A stretch of DNA of 64,000 nucleotides from DATATV01 sp036268615 (GTDB taxonomy: Bacteria > Actinomycetota > Actinomycetes > Mycobacteriales > Pseudonocardiaceae): positions 123,671-187,670 of the forward strand of contig DATATV010000053.1 in assembly GCA_036268615.1 (NCBI GenBank), read 5' to 3'. Below, one piece after another: positions 61,249-64,000 of the stretch. The position numbers were made by a program, and so were the translations under genes. The notes below the pieces were generated by a model that saw nothing but the letters and a program-made list of their open reading frames with translations, did no database searches and was not told the DNA's origin. How positions within the stretch are numbered: the stretch's first letter is position 1; each line of letters opens with the position of its first letter.

Positions 61249-61490
61249 TGAGGACCTCGATCCGATTGCGGCCGATCGGCCATCGCTCGCCAATGTGCCA
61301 ACAGCCATCTGGCTGCCCATTCGCACGAGCCACAGGCACGGATCGGTCGGCCGCCGGTCTCGACCGCGACCCAACCCACGACCGGCGACGATTCGTCCAC
61401 ATCGAACACGCGCCGACACGACACGCACGCTTGGCCGAAGTACTGCCACACAGTCAGGCGTGCGGGATCTACACCGAACGGTACTGTCAC
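61245..61490 (-). CDS. Small four-cysteine protein, probable zinc ribbon
   Basis: 81 residues with CVSC near residue 23 and CGSC near residue 53, a spacing that fits a zinc ribbon. GTG 61490 overlaps the preceding gene stop by 4 bases. Aromatic residues (VWQYFGQ; CEWAARWLLAHW) surround the Cys pairs. Function unknown; such proteins are frequent in actinobacterial mobile or regulatory clusters. Confidence 0.75.
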   Translation of the reverse strand: MTVPFGVDPARLTVWQYFGQACVSCRRVFDVDESSPVVGWVAVETGGRPIRACGSCEWAARWLLAHWRAMADRPQSDRGPH

Positions 61491-61870
61491 ATCTCACCCC
61501 CCGTACCGGTCGCGTCCGGCAGCGCCTGTGCTGCCCATCCGGCGGCTATCGCAGCCCAGGGCCACGCCCAACCGGGGGCTCGGCTGCGCCGTCGTCGGCC
61601 AGCACGGCACCTGCGCTTAGAAGAGCGCTCATGCTTACTGTGTTGGGGTGCGTGAAGGGCAGCTTGGCAGGCCAGGCACTGTCGCATAGGAGGCGCGCTC
61701 ATTGCTGCGGGCTCGATCACTATCCCGCACACCGCTATGTACCGACCGTGGCCAGCCAGAATGCCAGCCGCCATTGCGTCGATATCGACCGCGTGATCCG
61801 TTCCATCGATAACGGACGTGACTGGCACGATGATCGGACGCGCTTTGCTTTCCTGATGCGTAACGCGCAC
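61487..61870 (-). CDS. Hypothetical protein of the three-gene cluster
   Basis: 127 residues. The N-terminal half is well structured (IIVPVTSVIDGTDHAVDIDAMAAGI; YIAVCGIVIEPAAMSAPPMRQCLACQAAL) with three Cys that may bind metal. The C-terminal part is Arg-rich, then hydrophobic (WAWPWAAIAAGWAAQAL). GTG 61870 is preferred over GTG 61879 since GGGAGG lies 8 bases upstream. First of three overlapping leftward genes. No known function. Confidence 0.7.
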   Translation of the reverse strand: MRVTHQESKARPIIVPVTSVIDGTDHAVDIDAMAAGILAGHGRYIAVCGIVIEPAAMSAPPMRQCLACQAALHAPQHSKHERSSKRRCRAGRRRRSRAPGWAWPWAAIAAGWAAQALPDATGTGGEM

Positions 61871-61935
61871 CTGATTCACCTCCCAAGCCTTTGCGGGCGT
61901 GTCCTGCCAGATTCCGTGTCATGTCTGATCCGGAG

Positions 61936-62406
61936 TTAGTAAGTGTCGTAGGGGCGCCATTCAATGCAGGTCGGCCGCTGACGTGTCCGTAACCACTCGT
62001 TCAAAGCGTTTCGGGTGTCAGCTATCGGTATGGCTGCGGCACGCGGAAATACGGCGCCTGTCGTGCCGTTGAAAATTAGATAAACCTCCGGTAGGGGGCG
62101 CCTCGGGTTATACGAGTTGGCAATAGACATTTTCGGATCAGTGTTGTCAGCATAGTTCAAGGCTGCGTAGCCCGCTGATGGCTGCACGCTGATTCTCATT
62201 TGGCGATCCGGGTACGGACCTTCCGACGTCTGGTGGAACTCAACATCGCCCACCAAGAGAGTGGTTTCCCAGTCTTTGTGATCTAGCTTCAAGATTTCAT
62301 CGACCAGCCTGGCAGATTCCCGAAGTCCGTGTGTGACACGTGCGACACCGGTAGTGAGTGAGGCCGTGAGGACAAGGGACGAGGTTTGCTCGCGGGGCGG
62401 GGACAT
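61936..62406 (-). CDS. Imm1-family immunity protein
   Basis: 156 residues. The body (YAALNYADNTDPK ... LPEVYLIFNGTTGAVFPRAAAIPIADTRNALNEWLRTRQRPTCIEWRPYD) fits the Imm1 family, including the terminal aromatic RPTCIEW motif. Imm1 proteins neutralise polymorphic toxins, often nucleic-acid deaminases or nucleases, by direct binding in the cytosol. No toxin gene lies beside it in this window, so it looks like an orphan. Divergent from the XRE gene at 62652. Confidence 0.8.
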   Translation of the reverse strand: MSPPREQTSSLVLTASLTTGVARVTHGLRESARLVDEILKLDHKDWETTLLVGDVEFHQTSEGPYPDRQMRISVQPSAGYAALNYADNTDPKMSIANSYNPRRPLPEVYLIFNGTTGAVFPRAAAIPIADTRNALNEWLRTRQRPTCIEWRPYDTY

Positions 62407-62651
62407 CGCTGGTGTTACCTGCCCCTCGGTCAGGGTCTGTGTGCTGCGGTTTTGCTGAACTGCTCCAACCGTCTGCCACTGCCAGGACCCGGTCTACGTC
62501 GCTTCGGGCATGGCGTATTCCCGCGCCGACATATCGCCAGCTCGACGGGCAACGGTCCGGTCGCTCGCTTCACCCGTTGGTGGGTATCCAGCGACCGAGG
62601 TACGCTGAACCGAGGAATAATGGCAGCTCACGACCTCGGCGGGGGATTGAG

Positions 62652-64000
62652 ATGAGCGCTCCCGGTCGCCTGGGAGGCGGAGTACCTGGCAACGGCCGCC
62701 GCTGCGCAGGTTGCGGAACGGCGCTCGCGGCCGACAACACCGCTCGCCTGTGCAGTCGATGTCACAGGGAGCAACGTGACCAGCTCCGCACTCCACCCTC
62801 TCAGCTCAGAAATGAGTTCTTCGAGACTGATGAGTTTCGCTCCGCTTTTGCGAGCCAACACATAGGGAAGGTTCTCAAGGCGTATCGGAACCACCCTCGT
62901 CATCTCCAGCTTTTTGGCAAAGCTCTCAATCAGGAGCTTCTTGGGCGCTGGCTTGGCCTCACGCAGGCCCAGGTGAGTAAGCTCGAAAATGGCAAGCCTG
63001 AACAGAACCTCGAAACTCTTCGAAACTACGCCAAGATTCTGCATCTTCCACAACATCTGTTGTGGTTTGACCTTCCGGGACAGAGCCGGCTTATTCTGTC
63101 GCAAGATTCTTCTTCGAACACTTCGAGCAGCGGTTTGACCGTCCCGCGGACTCGCGAAGATCTGCTAATTGCCGCAACTGGCATGGACACTCTCGAATTG
63201 CTTCAACGCGTGCGGGCATCCGCCATCAATCAGTCGACTGTCGACGCTCTCAACATTACCGTTGAGCAGCTTTGTTGCGACTATGCCCATGCGGACGCTG
63301 GGGAACTCGTCAATACCGGCAAGCAGTGGTTGGGCAGAGTCACTGAGCTACTTGAAAATCGCCTTACGTTGTCTCAGCACCGGGACATACTCAATAATGC
63401 CGGGATGCTCGCCCTACTGGTTGGTTGTCTCGAATACGACGGTGGCGACATGGCGGCGGCCGAAGCGACACGACGTATGGCGCTGGGTCTTGGAGTCGAC
63501 TCCGGGAACCCTGCAATCGTCGGATGGGCGCACGAGATGCTTGCCTGGTTCCACCTGACCACCGGGAACCACCGCGCGGTTATCCCGGCTGCGGAAGCTG
63601 GGATTATCGCCGCGCCCTCGCAATCCGTCGCCGTACAACTCTATGGTCAGCAAGCAAAGGCCTACGCGCGAATGGGCGACCAGGAAGCTGTTCATTCGGT
63701 GCTAGAACGCGGCAGTGAATTGCTGAATAGACTCCCTTATCCGGAAAGGCCAGAGAACCACTTCGTAGTCGATCCGGACAAGTGGGACTTCTATGCGATG
63801 GACACATATCGGATCGTTGGCGAGGATGAGTTGGCAAAGCGTAACGCCGATGAAGTCCTCCGGCGCAGCGTGAATCCGGAAGGTGTCGTCGTCGCGCCTA
63901 TGCGTAAGTCCGAGGCTGAACTGACGTTGGCGGTCATCGCGGCCCGTCAAGGCGACGTTGACGAGGCATCTTCGCGTGGTGCGATGGCGTTGCAGGATGG
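62652..64000 (+). CDS. Zinc-ribbon/XRE/TPR-like regulator, cut by window edge
   Basis: Open for 449 codons from ATG 62652 to the right edge without a stop. A short zinc ribbon (CAGC ... CSRC, about residues 18-37) comes first. It is followed by an XRE helix-turn-helix (LLGRWLGLTQAQVSKLENGKPEQNLETLRNYAKIL, about 94-130) and a long helical, TPR-like region (MLALLVGCLEYDGGDMAAAEATRRMALGLG; AVQLYGQQAKAYARMGDQEAV). Such proteins are actinobacterial regulators that may sense peptides. GGGGGA sits 6 bases before the ATG. Its upstream region is shared with imm1. Confidence 0.85.
   Translation, partial: MSAPGRLGGGVPGNGRRCAGCGTALAADNTARLCSRCHREQRDQLRTPPSQLRNEFFETDEFRSAFASQHIGKVLKAYRNHPRHLQLFGKALNQELLGRWLGLTQAQVSKLENGKPEQNLETLRNYAKILHLPQHLLWFDLPGQSRLILSQDSSSNTSSSGLTVPRTREDLLIAATGMDTLELLQRVRASAINQSTVDALNITVEQLCCDYAHADAGELVNTGKQWLGRVTELLENRLTLSQHRDILNNAGMLALLVGCLEYDGGDMAAAEATRRMALGLGVDSGNPAIVGWAHEMLAWFHLTTGNHRAVIPAAEAGIIAAPSQSVAVQLYGQQAKAYARMGDQEAVHSVLERGSELLNRLPYPERPENHFVVDPDKWDFYAMDTYRIVGEDELAKRNADEVLRRSVNPEGVVVAPMRKSEAELTLAVIAARQGDVDEASSRGAMALQD

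Noticed and set aside
61036..61497. Longer 153-residue version of the small protein ending at 61036
   Set aside because: The extra N-terminal part is Arg-rich antisense-like sequence over the zinc-ribbon gene; the TTG overlap start is better supported.
62297..62479. 60-codon leftward frame with CPHG...CRTCHT Cys/His pattern
   Set aside because: Overlaps the imm1 start region and lacks a clear ribosome binding site; zinc-like spacing may be chance.
62628..63104. 158-codon leftward frame rich in Lys/Leu
   Set aside because: Antisense of the XRE helix-turn-helix region of the rightward gene, which has clear domain sequence.
1..64000. tRNA, rRNA, CRISPR arrays, insertion sequences, replication origins
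   Set aside because: No cloverleaf, rRNA-like conserved block, regular spacer repeats, transposase or DnaA-box cluster was seen.

Overview
The window is very G+C-rich DNA from an actinomycete, most likely in or near the Pseudonocardiaceae. Supporting this are frequent GTG starts, 4-nt stop/start overlaps, several leaderless-looking genes, an F420-type luciferase-like oxidoreductase, a SARP regulator, an XRE/DUF5753 regulator and an Imm1-type immunity protein. I see no rRNA, tRNA, CRISPR array or transposase. No gap between genes exceeds about 300 bases. From about 57.2 kb onward the base composition is visibly less G+C-rich and the genes are small and regulatory or mobile-element-like.

Layout. 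0-6 kb: gentisate 1,2-dioxygenase (cut by the window edge) divergent from an IclR regulator, then soluble transhydrogenase, a cold-shock gene, an XRE/MmyB-type regulator and an aldo/keto reductase. 6-17.3 kb: an amidase, then an IclR-controlled catabolic island of a hydantoinase-fold hydrolase, FAD dehydrogenase, class III CoA-transferase, CitE-like lyase, cyclase-family hydrolase, MmgE/PrpD protein and an organic-anion MFS transporter. A GTTTCGC-N3-GCGAAAC palindrome lies in both control regions of this island. 17.4-25.6 kb: LMW phosphatase plus fructosamine kinase, aldo/keto reductase, a decayed aldehyde dehydrogenase/AraC locus, D-amino-acid oxidase, proline iminopeptidase, Gfo/Idh oxidoreductase, a thymidylate-synthase-like protein and a DinB protein. 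25.6-33.9 kb: GntR with an MFS exporter, then an RpiR-controlled operon (polysaccharide-deacetylase-fold hydrolase, MHS transporter, M20 peptidase), an LLM oxidoreductase and LysR. 33.9-46.2 kb: a ClC channel, TetR with an aromatic-type flavin monooxygenase, an ABC-2 exporter, two NarL-type two-component systems placed tail to tail, and a second flavin monooxygenase. 46.2-57.3 kb: a 1012-residue SARP/AfsR-type regulator whose 3' end abuts three SARP-type heptads in front of that monooxygenase, then aldo/keto reductase, epimerase, IclR, flavoprotein, SRPBCC, ArsR and SDR genes, several of them broken.

57.3-64 kb: the most interesting part. A radical SAM/SPASM enzyme, a previously hidden 45-codon gene with an ideal ribosome binding site and a Cys/Asp-rich tail, and an APH-fold kinase form a compact co-directional operon that looks like an unassigned RiPP pathway. 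Around it lie a DUF5753 regulator, three overlapping small genes, an orphan Imm1 immunity gene and a zinc-ribbon/XRE/TPR regulator that runs off the right edge.

Two themes recur. First, many regulators sit beside visible palindromic operators (IclR, RpiR, TetR, LysR). Second, at least four gene-truncation junctions plus one single-base frameshift mark recent gene decay, or assembly problems, at 20.5-20.6, 53.7, 54.8 and 57.0 kb.
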